Positions 22,949 to 32,126 of a DNA stretch of 54,938 nucleotides are shown here, in pieces. Where the stretch lies: the NCBI GenBank assembly GCA_945860285.1, contig CAMAQB010000011.1, forward strand, positions 1-54,938, written 5' to 3'. Under the pieces are notes generated by a model. It had not been told where the DNA came from and ran no database searches. It worked only from the letters and a program-made list of their open reading frames with translations. The DNA is from Akkermansia muciniphila (GTDB taxonomy: Bacteria > Verrucomicrobiota > Verrucomicrobiia > Verrucomicrobiales > Akkermansiaceae). The translations under genes and the position numbers were made by a program. How positions within the stretch are numbered: the stretch's first letter is position 1; each line of letters starts with the position of its first letter.

Positions 22949-24316
22949 ATGCCCCTAAAATTAGCAAAAAAAATTGCAAAAACAGCAGGCTTAGACCGCT
23001 CCGTCCGCTGGTCGCTGTTAGTCCAAGGGATGCGTTTGCTGACGGGCCCAGTGACAATGGTGTTGATGCTGAAGTATCTCACCCCAGAGATGCAAGGCTA
23101 CGCGTATGCCTTCAGCAGTGTTCTCGCTATCAGCATTTTTCTGGAGCTTGGGTTCTCCCAAAACATTCTCCAGTTCGCTTCGCATGAGTTTTCGAAGCTC
23201 AGTCTCACTGCGGATCGGAAGTTAAGTGGAGACGTTGTGGCGTTGTCCCGCCTCACCTCGTTGGCACGCTTGTCCTTCAAGTATTACGGAATTGCTGCGG
23301 TTCTATTTGTGCTGGTGACCATATTTGGGGGGGCGTGGTTTTTTCGCACCAGCAAGGACGTCGGCGTAGCGTGGGAATTGCCCTGGTTGATGGCCTGTGT
23401 GGGAAGTGCGCTCTCCCTGATCATGAACCCCTGCTGGGCACTCTTGGAAGGTTGTAACCAGGTCGCAGAGATCGCGCGACTTCGTTTTTGGATATCGTTT
23501 GTCAGTTTCGTGCTGACGGTGATTGCCTATATGTCCGGATGCGGTTTGTATGTCGGTCCGATTGTCGCGCTTGCAAGCCTCGCTGTTTCAGGTGGCTATT
23601 TTATCATACGTTGGCGTGGTTTTTTTAGTAATTTCATTGCGAAGCCGACTCAAGGGATCATTTCTTGGAAAAAGGAAATCTGGCCGTTCCAGTGGCGGAT
23701 CGGAGTCAGTTGGATGAGCGGATACCTGCTATTCTCAATCGTTGTTCCAATAATTTTTCGCCAAGTAGGACCTGCTGCCGCTGGAAAATACGGTTTCACC
23801 ATGTCACTCGTGAATACGGTGGCAAGTGCGTCGGGCAGTTGGTCCACCACCAAACTCCCCCAATTTGGTATGCTCGTGGCGCAAGAAGATTGGCTTGGCT
23901 TGAAGAAGCTTTGGCGGCAATCGTCGATTCATGCGCTGCTCTTCGCGATCTTAGGAAGTATTGTTATGATTTCTGCATTCGCAGTCCTAAGCCCCATCTT
24001 TCCAATGCTAGAAGATCGCTACGCGGGGCCGCTGGTGGCCTCAATGCTCTGCGCGTGTATGGTTGCGCAGAATTTCATCAATTCCTGTGCGTATCTGCTG
24101 CGGGCGTTTAAAAAAGAGCCCTATATGTGGCCATCTGTCATTGGAGCCGTAATCAACGCGACCCTCATCTGGGTCTTTACCTCGCATTGGGGAATACTAG
24201 GGTCGGCCATCGGCTACTCCCTGTGCTATTTGCTTATGTTCTATCCGACCTATTACATTTTCAAAATAAAGCAGTTGGAATTCTTGGGTGGCATCAATTT
24301 GATGAAGCGCGGCTGA
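22949..24316 (+). CDS. Wzx-type polysaccharide flippase
   Basis: A 455-residue polytopic membrane protein with about 12 hydrophobic segments, in the MATE/MOP (polysaccharide transporter) fold. The N-terminal SVRWSLLVQGMRLLTGPVTM helix, and the repeated Gly/Ser-rich helices with GYAYAFSSVLAISIFLELGF, suit this family. It would move the finished lipid-linked repeat unit across the inner membrane. It is the only flippase in the window and precedes a GT2, a HAD protein and the polymerase. A reading as a sugar or drug MATE pump is less likely given the context. Confidence 0.82.
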   Translation: MPLKLAKKIAKTAGLDRSVRWSLLVQGMRLLTGPVTMVLMLKYLTPEMQGYAYAFSSVLAISIFLELGFSQNILQFASHEFSKLSLTADRKLSGDVVALSRLTSLARLSFKYYGIAAVLFVLVTIFGGAWFFRTSKDVGVAWELPWLMACVGSALSLIMNPCWALLEGCNQVAEIARLRFWISFVSFVLTVIAYMSGCGLYVGPIVALASLAVSGGYFIIRWRGFFSNFIAKPTQGIISWKKEIWPFQWRIGVSWMSGYLLFSIVVPIIFRQVGPAAAGKYGFTMSLVNTVASASGSWSTTKLPQFGMLVAQEDWLGLKKLWRQSSIHALLFAILGSIVMISAFAVLSPIFPMLEDRYAGPLVASMLCACMVAQNFINSCAYLLRAFKKEPYMWPSVIGAVINATLIWVFTSHWGILGSAIGYSLCYLLMFYPTYYIFKIKQLEFLGGINLMKRG

Positions 24317-24522
24317 GTGAGGGCGCAATCTCCGAATCACGTTGGGGCAGCACCAAATGGCCCGGTGTCATCATGCCCTTAATGGCCGAAATTAAATTTG
24401 GGCGGCGAAGTCTCGGACACATCGACCAATTTGGTGATGTAGCGAATCGCATAAAATATACAATTCCTTAAAAAGCATCAGGTCGCAGCGTCGCTGACTG
24501 ACGCAAACCATCAACTGTGTCT

Positions 24523-25527
24523 ATGCAAGAAAAAAAGATAAAACTTTCGATTGTCATCCCTACTTACAACAGGGCTCAGGCGATAGTTGCGAGGGTATCC
24601 GAGTTGCTCCCGCAACTGGATGATTCCGTCGAACTTGTAATCATAGACAATTGCTCGGGGACAGTTGTAGAAGATTTAATATCCAGAGAAATACCGGCAG
24701 CATCGGCAAAAATTCGCCATCTGCGTAATGTCGCAAACATCGGAGGCAACGCGAACATCTGCAGATGCCTTGAGGTCGGTCAGGGCGAATGGACTTGGAT
24801 TCTTGGAGATGATGATTTTGTCCACGTGGATGCGGTCGCAAAGATCATTTCAGAAATCGATTCAGCCCAAACAACAGTTAATTTTATTAATTTTTCGACA
24901 TCTCTCTATACACACCAGGAGAAAAAAAGCATTGCCGGCCTTCGCGACTTCACGGAAGCTATAGAAATGGCTTCGTGCCTTTCAAATTTAATGTTTATAT
25001 CTTCAAGCTGCTATAGATCGGCGGCTGCGAGGATGCATCTTTGTATTGCCTACCACATGACATATTCTTGCGCGTCGCAAGTATTGGTAATATCGTTAAT
25101 CCTCGCCGAGCGAGCCGGAGCGGGAAGGATCTCCAGTGACCGTCTCGTCGAAAGGACACCATGCCCCCCGGGCCATGCATGGAGCAGTTTGGTTGTGGTT
25201 TCGGGACTTCCTGCCTTATTAGATGTGCAGTACGTCGACTCGTCATTGTCCGTGTTCGTGGCCCGAATCATGGAGGATGTTAGGTGGAGGCCATTTATGA
25301 CCGCGGGCATCCACTATATCTTCAATGATCAAGGCCGGACGGTCCGCTTCTGGTGGATCACGCTGACGAAGGTATTCATTTGCTGCGGCATAAAGATGAA
25401 GGCGCGCTCCTTGCTGCTAATGTCGATCTTGCCCTTCGCATCGATCGGGTTGACGCGGAAAATCATTCGATCCATGATCTCGTCGGTCATTGATGCGGAC
25501 GTCAACCATGGTAAGAACAGACTTTGA
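24523..25527 (+). CDS. Glycosyltransferase family 2 (GT-A fold)
   Basis: A 334-residue GT2. It has the opening KLSIVIPTYNRAQAI, the VELVIIDNCSG strand, NVANIGGNANICRCLE and the donor-metal site WILGDDDFV (DDD). The second half, with an FSTSLYTH loop and a run of helices, is poorly conserved. It should transfer one sugar to the repeat unit on the cytoplasmic side. Base composition is visibly richer in A and T than the following gene, suggesting a separate origin. The ATG at 24523 is preferred over a GTG 6 bases upstream. Confidence 0.82.
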   Translation: MQEKKIKLSIVIPTYNRAQAIVARVSELLPQLDDSVELVIIDNCSGTVVEDLISREIPAASAKIRHLRNVANIGGNANICRCLEVGQGEWTWILGDDDFVHVDAVAKIISEIDSAQTTVNFINFSTSLYTHQEKKSIAGLRDFTEAIEMASCLSNLMFISSSCYRSAAARMHLCIAYHMTYSCASQVLVISLILAERAGAGRISSDRLVERTPCPPGHAWSSLVVVSGLPALLDVQYVDSSLSVFVARIMEDVRWRPFMTAGIHYIFNDQGRTVRFWWITLTKVFICCGIKMKARSLLLMSILPFASIGLTRKIIRSMISSVIDADVNHGKNRL

Positions 25528-25532
25528 TTCCA

Positions 25533-27434
25533 ATGCCGGTGTCCTCGTTCGATATTTTTGATACTGTTCTGACTCGCCGTCTGTGCAGGCCGATCGACGT
25601 GTTCACGCTGCTGGGTGAGCGCCTTCGTGAGGAGGGCATCCGTGTGCCGCCATTCGGACTATTCCGACTGCTGCGAATGCGCTGCGAAAGATGGTCGCGC
25701 CGTTTTGAACCGAGCCATGAAGTTATGTTACCAGACATTCACCGCCTACTCGGCAGGTTTCTTTTCTGGTCTGAAAAGGATCAACTGAGAGCAGCGGAAT
25801 TGGAGCGCGAGATCGAAGCCTCCGTGCTCAGGATTACCCCCCATGGGCGGCGGGTGCTCACGGATGCCAGGGAAACGGGAGCCCGGATCGTTTATGTCAG
25901 CGACATGTATCTTGAAGAGGATTTCCTGAGATCGATCCTGAAGCGCGAGGGCCTCTTGGAGGACGGCGATCTCCTGGCGGTTTCGGGAGAGTGGAAGGTT
26001 TCCAAGGCAGGCGGCACCATCTGGGCGCGTCTCCTCGACACCCTTGGGGTGGCTCCCGAAGTGATCCATCATCAAGGGGACAACGTTCACAGTGATGTGA
26101 AATCCCCAAGGACAGCGGGGATCTCGTCGGCCCGCTTGGGAACCGCGGAAGTCTCTCGATGGGAAGAGTTGCCAGAGCGTGATCGAGCGAAGAATCTGCA
26201 TAGGCAGGGTGGCATAGCGGCATTGAGCCGGCTTGCTAGAGCACAGTGCGAGGATCCTGATGACTACTGGACCTGTCTCGGTGCTGGAGTCCTTGGCCCG
26301 ATACTTGCGGGTTTCACCGCGTGGATGCTGCGCGAGGCACAAACAGGTGGGATCGGCACGCTTTGGTTTCTCTCTCGGGATGGCTGGCTGATGCTCGAGA
26401 GTGCCAGGTTGATGTCCCGCAAGGATACGCCGAAACTGGAGTACCTTTGTGCCGGAAGGCGACAGTTGCAGATGGCTTCCGTCGCCGCCGTGGATTTGGA
26501 TGAGCTGTTTGAAGGCAGTCGTTCCCATTCACTGCGTTTGGTGGGAAAGCGCCTTGGTCTGACAGAGGATGTTCTGGAGCAATTGGCTGCCGAGTCCGGA
26601 CTCGCTACTGTTTCCCTTGATCAGGCGCTCGATGAGGCATGTAAGGTGCGTGTCCGTTCGCTGCTGGCCAGCGAGATCTGGCAGAAACGCCTCGAACAAA
26701 TAAGGGAAACAGCGGCCCACCCAATACGGGAGTATCTGGAACAAATCAGGTCCCGGGTCAGTGGAGCTTTGGCTGTTGTGGATGTAGGCTGGCAAGGGCG
26801 TTCGCAGGACAAACTCGTTGAACTCCTGAACGGCTTGCCACCGCTGCGAGGTTACTATCTTGGTTATTCGGGGTCGTCGGTGCCTTCGGGGTCAAAAGCC
26901 GGGTGGATTTATGACTTGTCCACAGCGAAAGGGTCACGAGCACTGCACGATCATCAGCGGGTGTTTGAAGTGCTCATAGGTGGGGTGTCCGGACCGCTGA
27001 GAGGCTACACGCAGGCGGAAGGTAAATGGGAAGCTGTCTTCGATGAGGCGGAGGCAGGAGAGTTCGCTCCCGGGCGAGAGCGGGCTCAGATTGCCGCGCT
27101 GGCCTTTGTGCGTCTGGCCGCAGAGTCCGCCTATGCGGATTGGTGGACGATTGAGGATCTGCACTGTTTCAGTTCCCGCAACCTAGACCGCTTGCTTCTC
27201 CATCCGTCCCGGCAGGATGCCGAACAGTTCAGGGATTGGACGGTATCTACGGACGATGCTCATCTCGATTCCGTTCCGCTGGCGAAGGGATTCGATTTTT
27301 CCCGGATCAAGACATGCTTGAAAAAAGAACAGCCCTGGGCGTTTGTTTGGCCGGAAGCGGCACTAAGGAATTCCAGCACGCTCTGCAAATGGTTGATGAA
27401 AGCTGCTTGGTTCGCATTCAGGATGCGCAACTAA
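25533..27434 (+). CDS. Large HAD-family protein of polysaccharide clusters (COG5610-type)
   Basis: A 633-residue protein. The N-terminal HAD domain (about 1-215) has motif I SFDIFDTVLTR (nucleophile Asp7; Phe replaces the second aspartate, as in haloacid dehalogenases), motif II IVYVSDMY, motif III WKVSKAGG and motif IV HQGDNVHSDV. The C-terminal 400 residues have no catalytic motif I can name, but contain FLSRDGWLMLESARLM and VVDVGWQGRSQDKLVELL, conserved in this large-protein group. Such proteins are frequent in O-antigen clusters with unproved function. The ATG at 25533 is 5 bases after the previous stop. Confidence 0.75.
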   Translation: MPVSSFDIFDTVLTRRLCRPIDVFTLLGERLREEGIRVPPFGLFRLLRMRCERWSRRFEPSHEVMLPDIHRLLGRFLFWSEKDQLRAAELEREIEASVLRITPHGRRVLTDARETGARIVYVSDMYLEEDFLRSILKREGLLEDGDLLAVSGEWKVSKAGGTIWARLLDTLGVAPEVIHHQGDNVHSDVKSPRTAGISSARLGTAEVSRWEELPERDRAKNLHRQGGIAALSRLARAQCEDPDDYWTCLGAGVLGPILAGFTAWMLREAQTGGIGTLWFLSRDGWLMLESARLMSRKDTPKLEYLCAGRRQLQMASVAAVDLDELFEGSRSHSLRLVGKRLGLTEDVLEQLAAESGLATVSLDQALDEACKVRVRSLLASEIWQKRLEQIRETAAHPIREYLEQIRSRVSGALAVVDVGWQGRSQDKLVELLNGLPPLRGYYLGYSGSSVPSGSKAGWIYDLSTAKGSRALHDHQRVFEVLIGGVSGPLRGYTQAEGKWEAVFDEAEAGEFAPGRERAQIAALAFVRLAAESAYADWWTIEDLHCFSSRNLDRLLLHPSRQDAEQFRDWTVSTDDAHLDSVPLAKGFDFSRIKTCLKKEQPWAFVWPEAALRNSSTLCKWLMKAAWFAFRMRN

Positions 27435-27449
27435 TTTTCCATAGAATGC

Positions 27450-27478
27450 TTGCCAAAGCAAACTCGCGAACATACTAT
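27450..27478 (+). promoter_or_regulatory. Candidate sigma70 promoter upstream of the polymerase gene
   Basis: TTGCCA (27450-27455, 5 of 6 to consensus) is followed after exactly 17 bases by TACTAT (27473-27478, 4 of 6). The gap between 27434 and 27528 is the largest for several kilobases, so a new transcript may start here. Spacing and match are good but untested. Confidence 0.35.
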
Positions 27479-27500
27479 TGCTCGGACGCTTTGGAGCAAT
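27477..27500 (+). promoter_or_regulatory. Hairpin in the 5' leader of the polymerase gene
   Basis: ATTGCTC (27477-27483) and GAGCAAT (27494-27500) are perfect complementary arms around a 10-base loop. They lie directly after the candidate -10 and 27 bases before the ATG. It could be an operator or an mRNA structure; nothing in the sequence decides. Confidence 0.3.
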
Positions 27501-27527
27501 GAATCAAAATTTCTCTAACAAGCCATC

Positions 27528-29117
27528 ATGAACGGAATCAACGCCAAAGCCATCATTTCATTGCTTTTGGGGCTGGTGATGGGCATTTATGTGATGGTTG
27601 AGGTGCTGCTGGCGCGGAGCAGTTCGCTCGGCCAGCTCTACCTGTTCATGGCGATCGCTGCTTTTGTGTTCGGGCTAACGAATCCCCGGCCCGCCATGTA
27701 TGTGCTGTTGATCACAACGGTTTACATCGACGTTTTCAAGCGATTGATGGTTGTGGGTGGTCATCCGACCTTTCAAGATGTGGCCTACGTTCTGGCGATT
27801 CCTCCGCTGCTGGTGGCGGGTTCGATCATTTCGGTCTTTCTCGGAGTCACCGTCGGTCGCGGAAAAATGACCCGCGACATGTTCATTTCATTGATCGTTT
27901 CCTTCGTCGTGGTTGCGGTGACTGTGTCTGGCACCTTGAGTTCGTCTGGAAGTACGCAGGGCATCGGCAAACTCAGCGGTATAGTCAACCAGGGATTTTA
28001 TTCCTTTCTCTTTTTTACCATTCCCGCGCTCTTCCCCAGTGACGAAGAACGTCGCAAGTTGCTTCATTTCTCCTTTCTGACTTTCATTCCTTCGGTATTC
28101 TACATGTTTTGGCAGCGGAAATTTGGTTATGCCGATTTTGAAACGGCTTATCTTCTGTCAGGCCTTACGATCGAAGTCAAGAATTTCGCAGAAAGCATGG
28201 GCCAGGTCCGTTGTTTCTCCACGTTCAACGGTGCGGGAACCGCGGCAACCCTATTGTCGATTTACGTCCTCTATTGTTTTGTGCCCTTGCGACCAGGCAA
28301 TGTGGATCCGACGTTCTTCCAACGCTTTGGCAAGTGGTTGTTGGCCCCGTTGTTCATGCTCGCGGCTTATTTCACGATCGGCCGAACTGGATGGGCCTGT
28401 GGGGTTGGTTCCGTCATGGCCTACGTGATGCTGGGGAGCCGGTTCCGGGCTCGTCTGGGTGTGTTTTCAGCCGTTGGAATTTTCTTCGTGGTGATTCTGT
28501 TGGCTCCCACGATTCTCAAGGACCGCTGGTTGGCGACAATGGAAGGGCATTTGCAGGATGTGGTGCTCGCCACCACGAACGACCCGACTTTGAAACGCGC
28601 GGTCGTGCTTGGGACCGTCGGGGACCGTGTGCAGGGGTGGGCAAACCTTACCACGAATTCGATGATCTGGCAGCCGTTCGGGTTTGCTGTGTCCGGCATC
28701 AACGTGCGCAACACCACCAATGCGGACTTCAAATGGGGTCACGACGCGCTGATCGATGCGCTGATCCAGTATGGCTACGTGCCGCTTGGCTTGGGAATCA
28801 TTGTGGCGTCCTACGTGTTCAGCCGAGTGTTCAATTACATGTATAGCTTGAAACGCAGCGACCAGGCCTTCAAGAATACCCGGCTTTGTCTCGCCTTGGC
28901 ATTTGGTATTCTTGTGGGTGCCATGGGCAACGGCGCCCAGTTTCGAAATTTCCCTCAAAACCTGTTTTTCGCCATCTGGCTCGCGATTCCATTTGCCACG
29001 TATCAGGAGGCGATGCGGGCGCGGAAAGCACAACGCAGAGCGCTTCTCGACGAAGAGATGCAAGCGCTGCCTGTTCCTCTTCCCGTGGGCGGAATTGGCC
29101 GTCCCAACCACGCTTGA
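27528..29117 (+). CDS. Wzy-type O-antigen/exopolysaccharide polymerase (O-antigen ligase-like)
   Basis: A 529-residue polytopic protein with about a dozen hydrophobic helices and one long soluble loop (about 340-400), the topology of Wzy/WaaL proteins. The loop contains GDRVQGWANL, resembling the R..W polymerase loop, and a HDALIDALIQYGYVPL segment like the 'HN.yL..l...G..g' motif of the O-antigen ligase family. It polymerises or transfers repeat units in the periplasm. A second member of this superfamily starts at 53933. Confidence 0.78.
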   Translation: MNGINAKAIISLLLGLVMGIYVMVEVLLARSSSLGQLYLFMAIAAFVFGLTNPRPAMYVLLITTVYIDVFKRLMVVGGHPTFQDVAYVLAIPPLLVAGSIISVFLGVTVGRGKMTRDMFISLIVSFVVVAVTVSGTLSSSGSTQGIGKLSGIVNQGFYSFLFFTIPALFPSDEERRKLLHFSFLTFIPSVFYMFWQRKFGYADFETAYLLSGLTIEVKNFAESMGQVRCFSTFNGAGTAATLLSIYVLYCFVPLRPGNVDPTFFQRFGKWLLAPLFMLAAYFTIGRTGWACGVGSVMAYVMLGSRFRARLGVFSAVGIFFVVILLAPTILKDRWLATMEGHLQDVVLATTNDPTLKRAVVLGTVGDRVQGWANLTTNSMIWQPFGFAVSGINVRNTTNADFKWGHDALIDALIQYGYVPLGLGIIVASYVFSRVFNYMYSLKRSDQAFKNTRLCLALAFGILVGAMGNGAQFRNFPQNLFFAIWLAIPFATYQEAMRARKAQRRALLDEEMQALPVPLPVGGIGRPNHA

Positions 29118-29120
29118 TCC

Positions 29121-30185
29121 ATGCGGATACTTCTGCCGATCAGTCTGGATCGCTGGCGCAATCCCATTGCGACCTTGCTGCGGGCCTGTGTGGAGGCGAA
29201 TCCCGATTTCGAGTTCCACTCCGCGACCAATCCAATCAGCGAAGAGGACAGGCGCCTTGGCATCGATTTCTGGAGCCGGCCCAACGTCAAAAAGGGCAGC
29301 CAGGCAAAGTTGGCGACAACCCGTTTCGACATCGTTCATACCGCCTCGATCACGGCGCACAATCAGGCGGCGGTTGTCGCGGCCAAGCTTCGCAATCCCG
29401 GGCGTTGCCAGTATCTCAGCACGATCAATCTGCAAGTCCGGCCCGCTGATGGCAAGGACTGGCACCTGTTAAGAGTCGCCGAGAAACTCGCGGATGGCTT
29501 CATCGCAGTGAGCAAGGCAGCGGGCCAAGGCACATCGCTACGCTGCTCGGATCGTTTTTTGGGCATCATTCCGAACGGGTTCGATCCTGAATACTTTGAT
29601 CCGACCATCGAGGACGATGACGCATTGCCCCCCCAAATCCGCGACCTCGAGCCGGGGAGTTTCCCGTTGTGTGTGGGTGCCCTAGAGCCGCGCAAACACC
29701 CGGAATTTTTCGTCGAACTTGCCAAATCCCATCCCGACATCACTTTCGTGGGAGCGGGATACGTTCACCCCCTTGGTCGGCATTTTGAACCGATGGTGAA
29801 AGCGGTGCCGAATCTCATCTGGCTGGGGCACGTGGATCGTCGAGTCATCAGGGCGTTGTTGAAACGGGCCGGTGTGTTCCTTTTTCCTTCCGAGCGCGAG
29901 GGCCTGGCTCTATCGGTGATCGAGGCACTGGGCATGGGACTGCCGGTGATCGGTCAGCCGAAGTCTTCGATGCCAGAGTTGGTGGAGAATGGTGTGAACG
30001 GGAATTTGATCGACATTGCCGATTTGCCGTGCTGGTCGGCTGCTTTGCTTGCCCAACTGCGAATTGGTGATGACGAACGAATGCTGTTGGCTCGGGATTT
30101 TCGGGCCAAGGCGATCGACAAGTTCTCATGGTCATCGATCGGAAAGCAATATGGCGACATCTATCGTGCGATGCTTGCCGGTTGA
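29121..30185 (+). CDS. Glycosyltransferase family 4, first of a tandem pair
   Basis: A 354-residue GT-B enzyme starting RILLPISLDRWRNPIATLLR. The donor domain has LCVGALEPRKHPEFFVELA, WLGHVDRRVIRALLKRAGVF, and FPSEREGLALSVIEALGMGL with the EX7E glutamates, followed by PVIGQPKSSMPELVENGVNG. The next gene is a close paralogue with the same N-terminal ten residues. They probably add consecutive, chemically similar sugars. It starts 3 bases after the polymerase stop. Confidence 0.87.
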   Translation: MRILLPISLDRWRNPIATLLRACVEANPDFEFHSATNPISEEDRRLGIDFWSRPNVKKGSQAKLATTRFDIVHTASITAHNQAAVVAAKLRNPGRCQYLSTINLQVRPADGKDWHLLRVAEKLADGFIAVSKAAGQGTSLRCSDRFLGIIPNGFDPEYFDPTIEDDDALPPQIRDLEPGSFPLCVGALEPRKHPEFFVELAKSHPDITFVGAGYVHPLGRHFEPMVKAVPNLIWLGHVDRRVIRALLKRAGVFLFPSEREGLALSVIEALGMGLPVIGQPKSSMPELVENGVNGNLIDIADLPCWSAALLAQLRIGDDERMLLARDFRAKAIDKFSWSSIGKQYGDIYRAMLAG

Positions 30186-30236
30186 ATGCCACAGCGGTTC
30201 GATACCGCCGCTTGGATTATGTAACTTCAGAAAACG

Positions 30237-31304
30237 ATGAAAATCCTCCTTCCCATCAGCCTTGATCGCTGGCGGAATCCGATTTCCTCACTGCTGCGGG
30301 CTTGTGTGGAAGCAAATCCCCGGATTGAATTTCATTCTTTTTCCAAACCGGATTCGGAGGAAGATGTCCAAAACGGCAAAGCACTTTGGAGTCTTCCCCA
30401 ATTGAAGCGAGGCACGCATGCGACTCTGGTGAGGGAGCGTTTCGATCTTGTCCATACGGCATCGTATAGTCACGGCAATCAGATCGCCTCGATCATTGCC
30501 AAACTGAGGGGAGTCCCGCGCACGAAGGTCTTGAACACGATGAATCTGGAAGTAAAGCCGGACGATCCGGTGAGCTGGAAACGATATCAGTCGATGTTGA
30601 AAGTCGTGGACCATTTCGCCGCTGTCAGCGAGGCGGTAGCCGACTGCCTCAGACCCGATGTGGGGGATCGTTTTTGTCGGGTCATTCCCAACGGGTTTGA
30701 TCCGCAGTTCCTTGATCCTGAATTGGTGTCCCGGGCCGACCTGCCGGAAGTTTTGCGTAACGTCGCAACGGGCTCCTTTGTTCTTTGCGTTGCCGCGATC
30801 GAACCGAGAAAACGTCCGGAAGTATTGATGGAATTGGCACTGCGTCATCCTGAACTGACGTTCGTTCTCGCGGGCGCCGTCACCAGCCAGGCGAGTCCGG
30901 AGTTTCTCCAAGCCCTGTGCAAGGTGCCCAACTTGCATCTGCTCGGCAGCGTGAGTCGGCGGGAAGTCCGTGCCTTGCTGGCTCATGCGGGCGTGTTTGC
31001 CTTTCCGTCCGACCGGGAAGGCCTGCCGCTGGCGATCATCGAGGCCCTCGGCATGGGACTTCCCGTAGTTTGCCAGCCCAAGAGTTCGATGCCGGAACTT
31101 GTTAGAGAGGGTGAAAACGGCAGATTGATTGATGCCGCTGACCTGGATGCATGGGGCGCGGCGCTCGAGCATTTCGTCTCGATGGAGCCGTCCGAGCGAA
31201 GGGATTTTTCCGTTAGGCTGCGGACAGAGGCCTGTCAATTGTACAGCTGGCCGATGATCGGCCGCGCGTACGGAAGTCTTTATGAGTCGCTTTGCGGAAA
31301 ATGA
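30237..31304 (+). CDS. Glycosyltransferase family 4, second of a tandem pair
   Basis: A 355-residue paralogue of the preceding gene: KILLPISLDRWRNPISSLLR, ACVEANPRIEFHSF, then VIPNGFDPQFLDPE, CVAAIEPRKRPEVLMELA and FPSDREGLPLAIIEALGMGL with EX7E. The two proteins are alignable from end to end with no large gap, which points to local duplication and divergence rather than separate acquisition. Substrates are unknown. Confidence 0.87.
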   Translation: MKILLPISLDRWRNPISSLLRACVEANPRIEFHSFSKPDSEEDVQNGKALWSLPQLKRGTHATLVRERFDLVHTASYSHGNQIASIIAKLRGVPRTKVLNTMNLEVKPDDPVSWKRYQSMLKVVDHFAAVSEAVADCLRPDVGDRFCRVIPNGFDPQFLDPELVSRADLPEVLRNVATGSFVLCVAAIEPRKRPEVLMELALRHPELTFVLAGAVTSQASPEFLQALCKVPNLHLLGSVSRREVRALLAHAGVFAFPSDREGLPLAIIEALGMGLPVVCQPKSSMPELVREGENGRLIDAADLDAWGAALEHFVSMEPSERRDFSVRLRTEACQLYSWPMIGRAYGSLYESLCGK

Positions 31305-31346
31305 CGATTGATTGAATAATGGATCACAACTAAACAAAACAAACTG

Positions 31347-32078
31347 ATGAGTTACTACGAGGATTATTGGGAGAAAAACAGCAATTGGTCACCCAGTGCA
31401 GGCGGCCTGCGAGAAAACGAGGCGGCACTTTTTGAACGCTACTGCGGCCAGGGAGTGACGGTTCTCGACTATGGCTGTGGTGACGCCTTTCGCTACGGGG
31501 GGCGTCTTGTTGAGAGAAAAACCGATTATCGCGGATTCGACATTTCGCATGTGGCAGTTGATGCAGCCCGTGGACGCGGTATCAATGTGGGATTGCTCAC
31601 GGATGACGGGAAAACCTCTCTAACAGACGGCCAGGCTCAAACCGCCTTGTGCTTTGAGGTTCTCGAGCACTTGATGCGGCCGGACGTAGCTGTAGCGGAA
31701 ATCTACCGCTGTCTGGGAGAGGACGGGGTGTTCCTGATGAGCGTGCCCAATCCGGGTTTCATGCCGCAGCGCTTCGAATTCTTCCTGACGGGCTTTCTTT
31801 GCCCCGGAGGCAGCCCCGAGACATCCCGACGCAGCCCATGGAAGGACGCGCACATCCGCTTTTACAATACCCGCATGATCAGGAATCTCCTGAAGGAGGC
31901 GGGCTTCAAGGACATTCAGTTCATCGGTTGTCGATTTTCGATAGGCCACTTTCCCGTGATTTACCGAATTCCGGCTCTCAAGCGTTTTTTTGACATTGTC
32001 AGTTTGCCACTGAGCTGGCTTGGCAAATTGTGCCCATCCTGGTTCTCCGGAACTTTTTTTGTGAAGGCGGTGAAGTAA
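31347..32078 (+). CDS. SAM-dependent methyltransferase (class I)
   Basis: A 243-residue Rossmann methyltransferase. Motif I is VLDYGCGDAFRYGG, with FRGFDIS-type residues (YRGFDISHVAVDAA) as motif II, LCFEVLEHLMRPDVAV as motif IV and GVFLMSVPNPGFM as motif V. It lacks a sugar-specific domain. In this setting it would methylate a sugar hydroxyl or the chain terminus, but small-molecule targets cannot be excluded. It lies between GT4 genes. Confidence 0.85.
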   Translation: MSYYEDYWEKNSNWSPSAGGLRENEAALFERYCGQGVTVLDYGCGDAFRYGGRLVERKTDYRGFDISHVAVDAARGRGINVGLLTDDGKTSLTDGQAQTALCFEVLEHLMRPDVAVAEIYRCLGEDGVFLMSVPNPGFMPQRFEFFLTGFLCPGGSPETSRRSPWKDAHIRFYNTRMIRNLLKEAGFKDIQFIGCRFSIGHFPVIYRIPALKRFFDIVSLPLSWLGKLCPSWFSGTFFVKAVK

Positions 32079-32126
32079 CTCTCGCATATCGGGATCGACG
32101 AATTGCTGCACGGGAGGACGCGCCAA

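Noticed and set aside
24317-24522. Additional small gene between the flippase and the GT2
   Set aside because: The only frame here begins inside the flippase gene in another phase and has no recognisable motif.
28467-29465. Long reverse-strand frame across the polymerase and GT4 boundary
   Set aside because: Shadow of two well-supported forward genes; the composition is Arg/His/Gln-rich without domain signals.
30288-31337. Reverse-strand frame of nearly 350 codons over the second tandem GT4
   Set aside because: Same reason: it covers a certain GT4 gene and encodes no motif.
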